A DNA stretch of 25,130 nt from Candidatus Accumulibacter vicinus (lineage in GTDB: Bacteria > Pseudomonadota > Gammaproteobacteria > Burkholderiales > Rhodocyclaceae), in the NCBI GenBank assembly GCA_002425405.1, contig DIME01000030.1:1-25130 (forward strand). The letters are read 5' to 3'. Positions 1 to 7,508 of this stretch are shown here, piece after piece. Position numbers and translations under genes: made by a program. The notes beneath the pieces were generated by a model that was given only the letters and a program-made list of their open reading frames with translations, was not told the origin of the DNA and did not search any database. Positions within the stretch are counted from its first letter, which is position 1; every line of letters starts with the position of its first letter.

Positions 1-242
1 AGCCCGTAACGCATAAAGAGCCTTTCGGAAATGAGCTTCGCGGGCCTTGAGGCGCGCCACAAAATGGTGCTCAGGGCGTGTCGTAGCCGCGGTGTAGCGA
101 TCGCGATGGCCGGCGGGTTACGCGCGCAACGTCGACATCCGGTCAACATTCCGAACATGATCCCGCGATCAAGACACTGGCGCTGCGCATTTTCCTGAGC
201 GTCGTGGAACAAGCTCCGCTCCTGCCTTGAAAGGGATGCCTC
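1..242. other. Left flank, no supported gene
   Basis: I see no reading frame on either strand that resembles a known protein. All three plus frames are interrupted early. The stretch lies downstream of the minus-strand CoA transferase gene and may hold the end of a neighbouring gene whose body is outside the window. Confidence 0.4.
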
Positions 243-1406
243 TCAGATCACCTTCTGCACGCGCAAGTTGGTGATCTCGTCGGCAGTGAAACCGCTCTCG
301 CGCAGAATCTCCTCGCAGTGCTCGCCGGCACCCGGTGGCGGCAGACGGGCTTCAAAAGGGAGTTCGCTGATCTTGAAGGGCGGTGCGAACTGCTTGACGC
401 CGGCGACCTCGACGATCATTCCGCGCGCCTGCAACTGCTCGTTCTGCAAGCTCTCCTCGAAACGCAGCACCGGCGTGGCGCAGCAATCGACGCGCTCGAA
501 CAGCGCCGTCCATGCGGCGAAGCTGCGCTTCGCGAAAGTGACTTCGAGTTCGTGGCGGATGCGCTGGCCTTCGGCGCCGGTCGCGAAAGCGAAAGGCTTG
601 AGGTCCGGGCGGTCGATGGCCGTGCACAGCATCTCCCAGAACTTCGGTTCCATCGCGCTAACCGCCATGTGGCGGCCATCGCTGGTTGCATAGACCCCGT
701 AGCTGGGCATGCCGCCGGAGAGCACGTCCTCGCCGCGGGGCAAGGCCTGACCGAGCCCGAGTACCGCCAGCAAGGGAAAGATCGTGTGCGCGAAAACCGC
801 GTCGGTCATCGCCACATCGACGTAGCGGCCGCGGCCGCTGCCGCGGGCATCGTGGACGGCCGCGAGGACGCCGACCAGCGCACTCAAGGAGCCGCCGAGC
901 AGGTCGCCGATCTGGAAGTTGGGCACCGCCGGGGCGCCGCCGGCAACGCCGATCTGGTCGAGCAGACCGCAATAGCCGAGGTAGTTGAGATCGTGGCCGG
1001 CACGGTCACGATACGGCCCGTCCTGCCCATAGCCGGTGATCGCGCAGTACACGAGGCGCGGGTTGATCGCGCACACCGCCTGGTAGCCGATCCCGAGCTT
1101 GTCTACCACGCCGGGGCGAAAGCCTTCGAGGATGACATCGGCGGAGGCTGCGAGGCGCAGGAATGCCGCGACACCGGCAGCCTGCTTGAGGTCGAGGGTG
1201 AGGCTGCGCTTGTTGCGGTTCACGAGTTGAAAGTAGCTGATGTCGCCGTGCACCGCACCGGCGCTGCGCGCGTAGTCACCGGCGCCGGTATCTTCGATCT
1301 TGATCACGTCGGCACCGAGGTCGGCGAGATGCATGCTGGCCAGAGGCCCCGGCAAGAGTCGTGTCAGGTCGAGGACACGCAGGCCGGCGAGAGGAGGAGA
1401 ACGCAT
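243..1406 (-). CDS. CaiB/BaiF family CoA transferase / alpha-methylacyl-CoA racemase-like protein
   Basis: A 387-aa protein of the class III CoA-transferase (CaiB/BaiF) superfamily. These enzymes move CoA between carboxylic acids or, in the alpha-methylacyl-CoA racemase branch, epimerise the alpha carbon of branched acyl-CoAs in the cytoplasm. The N-terminus reads LAGLRVLDLTRLLPGPLAS followed by LGADVIKIED, the usual CoA-binding start of the family. A GHDLNY motif (H138, D139) and a GDLLGG motif (D168) correspond to the His/Asp catalytic pair of the racemase branch, which favours racemase over transferase. Length fits the family (about 360-400 aa). It stands alone on the minus strand, divergent from the ABC importer, with 177 bp between the two starts. 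No strong Shine-Dalgarno precedes the ATG. The substrate cannot be told from sequence. Confidence 0.88.
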   Translation of the reverse strand: MRSPPLAGLRVLDLTRLLPGPLASMHLADLGADVIKIEDTGAGDYARSAGAVHGDISYFQLVNRNKRSLTLDLKQAAGVAAFLRLAASADVILEGFRPGVVDKLGIGYQAVCAINPRLVYCAITGYGQDGPYRDRAGHDLNYLGYCGLLDQIGVAGGAPAVPNFQIGDLLGGSLSALVGVLAAVHDARGSGRGRYVDVAMTDAVFAHTIFPLLAVLGLGQALPRGEDVLSGGMPSYGVYATSDGRHMAVSAMEPKFWEMLCTAIDRPDLKPFAFATGAEGQRIRHELEVTFAKRSFAAWTALFERVDCCATPVLRFEESLQNEQLQARGMIVEVAGVKQFAPPFKISELPFEARLPPPGAGEHCEEILRESGFTADEITNLRVQKVI

Positions 1407-1583
1407 GGGAATGGGCTTTCGGGAAAGAGTTTTGCGGGGGAAAAAGGCTTGAGGGGCTCATTTTCCGGGATAATCGCCGCCTGTTCGAGGTTTGTACTCG
1501 CCACGCTCAAAAAAAGTCGGTCGGCTGCCGGGACAACAGGCGACCTCGTGCTTCTTCATGTCCATTCAATCAGGGTAAAACGT

Positions 1584-2375
1584 ATGAAAATTTCGTTACT
1601 GCTCAGCGCGCTGGCTGCCAGCGTCCTGCTCATTGGCTGTGGCAAGCAGGAGGCGCCGAAGTCGCAGGCGGCAGCCCAGCCGGTTGCGGTCACCAGAATC
1701 GTCGTCGGCCTCGACGACAACTTCCCGCCGATGGGTTTCCGCGACCAGGAGAACAAGCTGGTCGGTTTCGACATCGACCTCGCGCGTGAAGCAGCCAGGC
1801 GCCTCGGTGCCGAGGTCGAGTTCAAACCGATCGACTGGAACGCCAAGGAGGCCGAACTCAATGGCAAACGCGTCGACGCCCTGTGGAACGGTCTGACGAT
1901 CACCGAGCAACGCAAGGAAAAGATCGCCTTTACCACGCCTTACCTGGAAAACCGGCAGATCGTCGTGGTCACCGCCAAGTCGCCGGTCAAGAACAAGGCT
2001 GACCTGGCCGGCAAGGTCGTCGGACTGCAGGAAGGCAGCAGCGCGGTTGAAGCGGTCGAGAAGGATGGCGTCGCCAAATCGATCAAGGAAGTCAGGAAGT
2101 ACGGCGACAACGTCACGGCGCTAATGGACCTCTCGACCGGTCGCCTCGACGCACTGGTTGTGGACGAAGTCGTCGGTCGCTACTACCTGGCCAAGAAGCC
2201 CGGCGAATACCTCGTCCTGGAAGACCATTTCGGCACCGAGGAGTATGGCGTCGGTGTCCGCAAGGACGACACCGAGTTGCTCGGCAAACTGCAAAAGACC
2301 ATGGACGAAATGAAGAAGGACGGTGCCGCTGCCCGCATTTCCAGCGAGTGGTTCGGCAAGAACATCGTCAAGTAA
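1584..2375 (+). CDS. Amino acid ABC transporter, lipoprotein substrate-binding protein
   Basis: A 263-aa periplasmic solute receptor of the polar amino acid family (SBP_bac_3, as in the HisJ/GlnH group). The N-terminus is a lipoprotein signal with lipobox LIGC, so Cys19 would be lipidated. The mature part starts with VGLDDNFPPMGFRDQENK, the typical ligand-pocket opening. It continues through GFDIDLAREAARRLG, DALWNGLTITEQR and DLAGKVVGLQEGSSA, all family landmarks. The open frame extends far upstream antisense to the CoA transferase gene, but the ATG at 1584 is chosen because it gives the lipoprotein signal and has AGGG about 8 nt upstream. It heads an importer cassette with the permease (154 nt downstream) and the ATPase. 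Ligand specificity (polar amino acid) is inferred from family only. Confidence 0.93.
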   Translation: MKISLLLSALAASVLLIGCGKQEAPKSQAAAQPVAVTRIVVGLDDNFPPMGFRDQENKLVGFDIDLAREAARRLGAEVEFKPIDWNAKEAELNGKRVDALWNGLTITEQRKEKIAFTTPYLENRQIVVVTAKSPVKNKADLAGKVVGLQEGSSAVEAVEKDGVAKSIKEVRKYGDNVTALMDLSTGRLDALVVDEVVGRYYLAKKPGEYLVLEDHFGTEEYGVGVRKDDTELLGKLQKTMDEMKKDGAAARISSEWFGKNIVK

Positions 2376-2529
2376 ATTCTGTTTCTTGCCGATCGGAAAG
2401 GACTGCCCGGCGAAAAACAGAAGGGGGATTCTCCGGTGGCCTCTGACGCGGCAAGAGAGTCTGCGCAAGCTGCGTTTTGCTGCTGCTTTCCGGCCAGTGC
2501 TGCGCCTCCCGGTTGACTAGGCTGACCCC

Positions 2530-3183
2530 ATGGACTACGTAATCCAGATTCTCGGCCCGCTGCTCGCGGGGACGGCGGTGACGCTGCAGGTCTTCCTGCT
2601 GACGTTGCTGCTCTCGGTGCCGCTCGGGCTCGTCCTGGCGCTGCTGCGCGTCTCGCACTTTCGCATTGCCAGCGGCATCGTCAATGGCTATATCTGGCTG
2701 ATGCGTGGCACGCCGCTGATGCTGCAGATGCTGTTCATCTATTTCGCCTTGCCCTTCGTGCCGGTGATCGGCGTGCGGCTGCCGGATTTTCCGGCGGCGA
2801 TCGTCGCTTTCGTCCTCAATTACGCTGCTTATTTTGCCGAAATCTTTCGCGCCGGCATCCAGTCGATCGAGCGTGGGCAGTACGAGGCGGCCAGGGTGCT
2901 CGGCCTTACGTATGGCCAGACCATGCGCCGCATCGTCCTGCCGCAGGTGGTGAAGCGCATCCTGCCGCCGATGAGCAACGAAACCATCACCCTGGTCAAG
3001 GATACCTCGCTGATCTATGTGTTGGCGATGAACGACCTCTTGCGCGCCGCGCGGGGGATCGTCCAGCGCGATTTCACGACCATGCCCTTCGTCGTCGCCG
3101 CTGCCTTCTACCTGCTGATGACGCTGGCCCTGACCTGGGGATTCAACTACCTGGAAAAGCGACATGCCGTCTACGATGAATGA
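2530..3183 (+). CDS. Amino acid ABC transporter permease
   Basis: A 217-aa inner-membrane permease of the HisM/GlnP type. Hydrophobic segments lie near residues 8-30, 50-75, 85-105 and 180-205. The cytoplasmic EAA loop that docks the ATPase is clear: QYEAARVLGLTYGQTMRRIV followed by LP, at about residues 117-140, ending in a serine/asparagine-rich turn (PPMSNETI). It is preceded by 154 nt without a gene or an obvious hairpin, so the binding-protein gene is probably co-transcribed. Its last codons overlap the start of the ATPase gene by 20 nt, which suggests translational coupling. Only one permease is present, so the transporter is likely a homodimer in the membrane. Confidence 0.94.
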   Translation: MDYVIQILGPLLAGTAVTLQVFLLTLLLSVPLGLVLALLRVSHFRIASGIVNGYIWLMRGTPLMLQMLFIYFALPFVPVIGVRLPDFPAAIVAFVLNYAAYFAEIFRAGIQSIERGQYEAARVLGLTYGQTMRRIVLPQVVKRILPPMSNETITLVKDTSLIYVLAMNDLLRAARGIVQRDFTTMPFVVAAAFYLLMTLALTWGFNYLEKRHAVYDE

Positions 3184-3955
3184 GCTGTCCGGCGCGGCGC
3201 CGATGATCGTCGCGCGTGACATCCGCAAGCGTTTTGGCGTCGTCGAAGTCCTCAAGGGTGTCTCGCTGGACATCGACCGGGGTGATGTCGTTGCGGTCAT
3301 CGGCCCGTCGGGGTCGGGCAAGAGCACCTTTCTGCGCTGCCTCAACCGCCTCGAAAGCATCGATTCCGGCGCCGTCGTGATCGCGGGCGATACGCTGGTG
3401 AGTACTGACGCCGCCGGTGTCTGCCGCTACGCGCCGGATACCGAGCTGCGCCGCATCTGCCGCAAGATGGGAATGGTTTTCCAGCAGTTCAACCTGTTTC
3501 CGCATCTCACCGTACTGCAGAACATCATCGAAGCGCCGATCACCGTCCAGGGTCTGGCGCCAGCGACAATCATCCCCAAAGCCGAGGAATTGCTGCGCAA
3601 GGTCGGCCTGCTCGACAAGCGCGACAGTTATCCATCACGCCTTTCTGGCGGCCAGAAACAGCGCGTCGCCATCGCCCGCGCGCTGGCCATGGAACCCGAC
3701 ATCATGCTCTTCGACGAGCCGACCTCGGCACTCGACCCCGAACTCACCGGCGAAGTCCTGCGCAGCATGCGCCAGCTCGCCGAAGAGCACATGACGATGC
3801 TCGTGGTGACCCACGAAATGGCTTTCGCCCGCGAGGTGTCGACCAGCGTCGTCTTCATGGACGAAGGCGAGATCGTCGAGGCGCGTCCGGCGGGCGAAAT
3901 GTTCGCGAGTCCGGAGCATCCGCGTACGCGGGCTTTTCTCGAACATATGCTGTAA
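3164..3955 (+). CDS. Amino acid ABC transporter ATP-binding protein
   Basis: A 263-aa nucleotide-binding subunit of the GlnQ/HisP type that powers the importer encoded just upstream. Walker A is GPSGSGKST (residues 47-55), the Q-loop lies in VFQQFNLFPHL, the signature is LSGGQKQ (160-166), Walker B is IMLFDEP (180-186), and a switch histidine sits in VVTHEM. There is a short insert between the Walker A region and the Q-loop (residues 80-100) compared with GlnQ; such inserts occur in this family. The first ATG at 3164 overlaps the permease end. A second ATG four codons later (3176) is equally possible, because the recognisable domain begins only at MIVARDIRKRFG. No obvious terminator follows. 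Confidence 0.94.
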   Translation: MPSTMNELSGAAPMIVARDIRKRFGVVEVLKGVSLDIDRGDVVAVIGPSGSGKSTFLRCLNRLESIDSGAVVIAGDTLVSTDAAGVCRYAPDTELRRICRKMGMVFQQFNLFPHLTVLQNIIEAPITVQGLAPATIIPKAEELLRKVGLLDKRDSYPSRLSGGQKQRVAIARALAMEPDIMLFDEPTSALDPELTGEVLRSMRQLAEEHMTMLVVTHEMAFAREVSTSVVFMDEGEIVEARPAGEMFASPEHPRTRAFLEHML

Positions 3956-4037
3956 AGCGAAGCAGGATGCCTGATCAAACCAGGTGCGAATGAACGTGCC
4001 TTCGGCATTGGGCGGTAAGCAGGAGTCGGAGCTTCTG

Positions 4038-4080
4038 GCTGGGGTGTCGGCTTACGCCGCGCCAACCTGACCTACGCGAC
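4038..4080. repeat. Degenerate intergenic repeat-like segment
   Basis: Read on the minus strand, this stretch starts GTAGGTCAGGTTGGCGC and goes on to CGTAAGCCGACACCCC. It resembles the widespread proteobacterial intergenic repeats of the 'CGTAGGTTGGG...CGTAACCCAACA' style. It lies in the gap between the ABC importer and the next gene block. Only one copy is in the window, so the assignment rests on recall of the pattern. Confidence 0.35.
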
Positions 4081-4097
4081 TTAAACCGTTGTATGCT
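4068..4097 (+). promoter_or_regulatory. Possible sigma-70 promoter for the four-Cys peptide / protease / MoxR block
   Basis: A TGACCT (-35-like) and a TATGCT (-10-like) are separated by 18 nt, placed 31 nt upstream of the small ORF at 4129. The -10 fits well and the -35 is weak. It is the only promoter-like element I see ahead of the long block. Confidence 0.3.
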
Positions 4098-4128
4098 AGG
4101 GAGGTTGCCACTCTGAAGGAGCATTGCC

Positions 4129-4269
4129 ATGACTTTGTGCCCAATCGCCATTGTTGCCGGTTGCAAGAAATGTCCGGCGTTTTCGATCTGCCCGCTGAAA
4201 ACGGTGCTCGGCGATGCGCCGAAGCAGGATGCCGCGCCTGTTAGCCCGGCAGGGGAGAACAAGCAGTAG
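4129..4269 (+). CDS. Small four-cysteine protein (46 aa), function unknown
   Basis: A 46-codon ORF with a well-placed Shine-Dalgarno (GAAGGA at 4115-4120, 8 nt before the ATG). The first half holds four cysteines in a compact pattern, C4-x7-C12-x2-C15-x5-C21-P, within MTLCPIAIVAGCKKCPAFSI. The second half is a polar Ala/Pro/Lys tail without predicted structure. The CxxC plus flanking cysteines and the CP ending recall metal- or iron-sulfur-binding peptides, but the spacing is not the classical ferredoxin CxxCxxCxxxCP. It ends 32 nt before the protease gene and probably shares its transcript. No function is assigned. The strong ribosome binding site, the conserved-looking cysteine spacing and codon use like the neighbours argue that it is real. 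Confidence 0.62.
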   Translation: MTLCPIAIVAGCKKCPAFSICPLKTVLGDAPKQDAAPVSPAGENKQ

Positions 4270-4301
4270 GCCTCGCCGAAGGGGGTATCACGCCATGTTC
4301 C

Positions 4302-5033
4302 ATGCTTGACACCATCCTGCTCACCGCTGCGCGCATCTGCACTTTCGAGCAGCAGTGGCCACTGACGAATGCAAGTGGTTTTTTCTTCGCGCGCGACCAG
4401 CGGCTGTTTCTGGTGACCAGCCGGCATGTGCTGCTCGACAAGCCGAGCCGGCATTTCCCCAACCGCATCGAGATCGAGTTGCACATCAACCCGAGCAACC
4501 TGGCCGAGTCGACGAGGTTTTCGATGCCGCTGTACAACGGAGGAAAAAGCCTTTGGCGGCAGGGCCTGGACACGGCCGGGGACATCGACGTGGCGGTGAT
4601 CGAGATCGACCGCAGCGCCCTGCCGGCCGCGACGCTCTATCGCGCCTTCACTCCCGGGCATCTGCCCGGCTGCGGCGACGCCGTCGAGGTCGGCAGCTCG
4701 TTGCTGGTGGTCGGTTTTCCGCTCGGCTTCCACGACACCCTGCACCACCTGCCGGTGGTTCGGCAAGCCGTGCTGTCGTCGTCATTCGGCCTGCGCTTCA
4801 AGGGCGAAGGGTACTTCCTGACCGATGCGCGCACGCACCGCGGCACCAGCGGCGCAGCGGTCGTCATGCGCACCTACGGCCAGGATCCGACGCGCGGCGA
4901 TCTGCCGTGGCTGCTGCTCGGTATTCATTCGGCGCGGCTCGACGTTGGCAGCCGCGACCGCACGCTTGATGAAGCGCTGGGCCTCAATTGCGCCTGGTAC
5001 GCCGACATCCTGATGACGCTGACCGCTCACTGA
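4302..5033 (+). CDS. Trypsin-like serine peptidase, cytoplasmic
   Basis: A 243-aa protein with the chymotrypsin/trypsin-like (Trypsin_2) fold. The expected triad is visible: His42 in LVTSRHVLLD, Asp96 (or Asp94) in AGDIDVAVIEID, and Ser183 in HRGTSGAAVV. GFFFARDQRLFLVTSRH is the usual first-barrel strand pair. There is no signal peptide or membrane segment, so it should act in the cytoplasm, and no PDZ domain as in DegP. It heads the SpoIIM/DUF4129/DUF4350/MoxR/DUF58 block, with only 14 nt to the next start. Co-occurrence of trypsin-like enzymes with MoxR and vWA-type proteins is known from bacterial conflict systems, but here the substrate and role are unknown. ATG 4302 is the first usable start; an ATG at 4295 stops after four codons. 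Confidence 0.82.
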   Translation: MLDTILLTAARICTFEQQWPLTNASGFFFARDQRLFLVTSRHVLLDKPSRHFPNRIEIELHINPSNLAESTRFSMPLYNGGKSLWRQGLDTAGDIDVAVIEIDRSALPAATLYRAFTPGHLPGCGDAVEVGSSLLVVGFPLGFHDTLHHLPVVRQAVLSSSFGLRFKGEGYFLTDARTHRGTSGAAVVMRTYGQDPTRGDLPWLLLGIHSARLDVGSRDRTLDEALGLNCAWYADILMTLTAH

Positions 5034-5047
5034 TTGCGCACTGCCTC

Positions 5048-6034
5048 GTGAAGGAACGCCAATACATTGCTCGTCGGCAGGCAGAATGGCAGGCTTGGGA
5101 CCGCTGGCTGGCTCCGGCGAAGCGGCCTGTCGCTGCCATGCCGGAGCCGCTCGCCATCGATCCTGCCGGCTTGCCGCAGCGCTTCCGCCGCCTGTGCCAT
5201 GATCTGGCGCTGGTGCGTGACCGGAATTACTCGGCGGCGCTGGCCGAGGAACTGCAACAGCGCGTGCTGGCTGCCCATCAGCGCATCTACGGGGCTGCCA
5301 GGCCCGAAGGCAATGCCTTGCTCCGTTTCTTCGCCGGCGATTTGCCGTTGCTGGTGCGCAGCGAGTGGCGGGTGGTTGTCGCCGCGACGCTGCTCCTGCT
5401 GGGGCCGCTGCTGGCGATGCTGTGGGCCATTCAGGTCTGGCCCGATGCGGCTTTCCTGCTGCTCTCACCGGATACCGTCAGCGAGATCGAGGGGATGTAC
5501 TCGCCGGCTGCCCCGCACCTCGGCCGTCCACGCGCAGCGTCGAGCGAGTGGGCAATGTGGGCTTTCTATATTGCCAACAATGTACGCATCGATTTTCAGT
5601 CCTTCGCCGGTGGCATCGCCTTTGGTCTCGGCGCAGTCTTCTACCTGCTCTACAACGGCCTCTACATCGGGGCGATTGCCGGTCATCTGACGCAGATCGG
5701 TCTGGTCGACACGTTCTGGGGCTTTGTCGCCGGCCATAGCGCTTTCGAATTGACCGGCGCGGCGCTCGCCGGCGCTGCCGGACTGAAGCTCGGAATGGCG
5801 CTGCTGGCGCCAGGACACCGGACGCGCCTGGCGGCCTTGCAGGAGAACGGCCGCGTCGCGGTGAGGCTGCTTTATGGGGCGGCGGCATTGACCTTCCTTG
5901 CCGCATTCATCGAGGCTTTCTGGTCGCCTCTGCGCGGTTTTCCGCTGGCAGTCAAGATTGCGGTCGGCAGCGCTTTCTGGCTACTCACCGGTGCCTATCT
6001 GCTGCTGGCTGGACGCCGATCCCGTGCAACTTGA
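5048..6034 (+). CDS. SpoIIM-like (stage II sporulation protein M) membrane protein
   Basis: A 328-aa multi-pass inner-membrane protein of the SpoIIM/DUF95 family, which in non-sporulating bacteria is a regular partner of MoxR operons. The soluble N-terminus reads VKERQYIARRQAEWQAWDRW, followed by membrane segments near residues 100-125, 180-215, 225-260 and 280-325. The segment FQSFAGGIAFGLGAVFYLLY followed by NGLYIGAIAGH and the later FVAGHSAFELTGAALAGAAG are the characteristic family stretches. I chose the GTG at 5048 because homologues begin at this point. An upstream in-frame ATG at 4988 would lie within the protease gene and add 20 unrelated residues. No good Shine-Dalgarno is seen, so translation may be coupled to the protease stop 14 nt upstream. 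The molecular function is not established. Confidence 0.82.
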   Translation: MKERQYIARRQAEWQAWDRWLAPAKRPVAAMPEPLAIDPAGLPQRFRRLCHDLALVRDRNYSAALAEELQQRVLAAHQRIYGAARPEGNALLRFFAGDLPLLVRSEWRVVVAATLLLLGPLLAMLWAIQVWPDAAFLLLSPDTVSEIEGMYSPAAPHLGRPRAASSEWAMWAFYIANNVRIDFQSFAGGIAFGLGAVFYLLYNGLYIGAIAGHLTQIGLVDTFWGFVAGHSAFELTGAALAGAAGLKLGMALLAPGHRTRLAALQENGRVAVRLLYGAAALTFLAAFIEAFWSPLRGFPLAVKIAVGSAFWLLTGAYLLLAGRRSRAT

Positions 6035-7508
6035 GCAGATGACCGTCCGGTTGCGCCGGCGCAGCCCCTGGGAGGCGCTGGATCTCGGGCGTGCGCTGCT
6101 GCGCTACTGGAGTGGTCGGGTCTACCGCGCCTGGTTCGCGACCTATTGGCCGGCCGGGGTCGTCATTCTGCTCGTCATGTGGCCGTGGCCGGAATACGCG
6201 ATGCTCGTGTTGTGGTGGCTGAAGCCGCTGTTCGACCGGGTACTGCTGTTCGTCTTCAGCCGTTCGGTTTTTGGCGACGAGTGTCGCGTGCGCGACCTGC
6301 TGCGCGCACTGCCGCGGCTGTTGCGCGGGCCGGGCCTTGTCTCCGGCCTGACGCTGCGCCGCGGCAGCCTGGCACGCTCGCTGCTGCTGCCGGTATGGCA
6401 GCTCGAGCAGCAGACCGGCGCGGGCGCGCGGGCACGTTTCCGGCTGTTGTCGAGGCGCTGCCGGGGGCAGGCCGTCTGGCTGACCTTCTTTTGCGCCAAC
6501 ATGTCAACGATTCTTCTGGTTTCGATCGTGATCGTGCTGCTGGTGCTGGTGCCGGGAGATGGGCAGGATCTGTCGCCCTGGCAGTGGTTCGGCGGCGAGC
6601 GTTCGACTGCCGGGTATTTCGCCGGCAACCTGATGTTCATGCTCGCCGAAACGGTGGTCGAGCCGCTCTATGTGGCCTCGGGGTTTTCGCTCTATCTGAA
6701 CCGGCGCAGCGAACTCGAAGCCTGGGATATCGAGCTTGCGTTCCGACGCCTGGCCGAGCGGCAGTCTCCGACGGCCATCGCGACATCGCTGCTGGTGGTT
6801 TTCTTGGCACTGGCGGTGCCGCTGGCGACGCCGGCGCATGCCGAAGAAGCGCCGCAGCCGTCCAGCATGGCCAGGCAGGCGATCGACGCAGTCCTCGCCG
6901 ATCCGGTCTTCGGTCAGGTCAAGGACGACTGGCATTGGCGCTGGCGGCAGCCGTCGAGTTCGCCTGTCGACAAGCTCGATGACCATCAGAGCAACTGGAT
7001 CATGGGGCTCTTGCAGGCCATTGAAATCCTCGCCGAGTGGCTCAGGAGCCTGCTCTGGATCTTCACCGGCTTCGCTCTGGCGGCGGCAATATTGCTGGTG
7101 CTGCGCTACCGGCAGGCCGGAGTGCGCGCGCGCACTGCGCCTGTAGCACCGGAGTTCCTGTTCGGGCTCGACCTGCGCCCCATTTCCCTGCCGGCGGATG
7201 TGGCGGCGGCGGCGCACGCGGCGCTGGATCGGGGCGACAGCGTCGAGGCGTTGAGCCTGCTCTACCGCGGTGCGCTGGTCGCCCTGATGCATCAGCGGCA
7301 GATCGACTTTGCCTCTGGAGACACCGAAAACGACTGCCTGCGCCGGATCGCCGGGCGCGTCCCCGAGGCGCTCGACCGGCGTTTCAATGTGATCGTCGAG
7401 ACCTGGCGGATGGCGGCCTACGGTCGCCTGTCGATCCCGGTCGAACGGATCGAGGAACTGCTGGCAGGCTGGGATGTCCTGTTCGGCAAGCCGGCGGCAC
7501 GACCATGA
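6024..7508 (+). CDS. DUF4129 domain-containing membrane protein
   Basis: A 494-aa membrane protein. Hydrophobic segments occur around residues 38-75, 150-178, 198-225, 250-272 and 340-362. The cytosolic C-terminus (about 395-490) is a DUF4129 domain, with ALSLLYRGALVALMHQRQID and RFNVIVETWRMAAYGR as its recognisable parts. The GTG at 6024 is preferred: it gives VQLEQMTVRLRRRSPWEALD, which matches how relatives of this gene start, and it overlaps the SpoIIM-like stop by 11 nt. An ATG at 6039 is the alternative. The frame is open further upstream to 5898, but that part is a shadow of the SpoIIM-like gene. DUF4129 proteins regularly sit beside MoxR, DUF58 and DUF4350 genes; their biochemical role is unknown. 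Confidence 0.83.
   Translation: MQLEQMTVRLRRRSPWEALDLGRALLRYWSGRVYRAWFATYWPAGVVILLVMWPWPEYAMLVLWWLKPLFDRVLLFVFSRSVFGDECRVRDLLRALPRLLRGPGLVSGLTLRRGSLARSLLLPVWQLEQQTGAGARARFRLLSRRCRGQAVWLTFFCANMSTILLVSIVIVLLVLVPGDGQDLSPWQWFGGERSTAGYFAGNLMFMLAETVVEPLYVASGFSLYLNRRSELEAWDIELAFRRLAERQSPTAIATSLLVVFLALAVPLATPAHAEEAPQPSSMARQAIDAVLADPVFGQVKDDWHWRWRQPSSSPVDKLDDHQSNWIMGLLQAIEILAEWLRSLLWIFTGFALAAAILLVLRYRQAGVRARTAPVAPEFLFGLDLRPISLPADVAAAAHAALDRGDSVEALSLLYRGALVALMHQRQIDFASGDTENDCLRRIAGRVPEALDRRFNVIVETWRMAAYGRLSIPVERIEELLAGWDVLFGKPAARP

Noticed and set aside
1388..1449. Excellent Shine-Dalgarno plus ATG on the plus strand (14-codon ORF at 1405)
   Set aside because: The purine run encodes the first residues of the minus-strand CoA transferase, and the short peptide has no context.
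318..1583. Long open plus-strand frame running into the substrate-binding protein gene
   Set aside because: It is antisense to the CoA transferase gene and has no family features; GC-rich codon use keeps the opposite frame open. The real start is the ATG at 1584 with a lipoprotein signal.
2368..3360. 330-aa open frame on the minus strand
   Set aside because: Fully antisense to the permease and ATPase genes; its composition (Gln/Arg/His-rich) is typical of a shadow frame.
3989..4069. 26-codon ORF in the gap after the ABC importer
   Set aside because: No ribosome binding site, and it overlaps the repeat-like segment; probably non-coding.
3958..4233. Exact 14-nt direct repeat (CGAAGCAGGATGCC) at 3958-3971 and 4220-4233
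   Set aside because: About one exact 14-mer pair is expected by chance in a window of this size, and the second copy is inside a small coding ORF.
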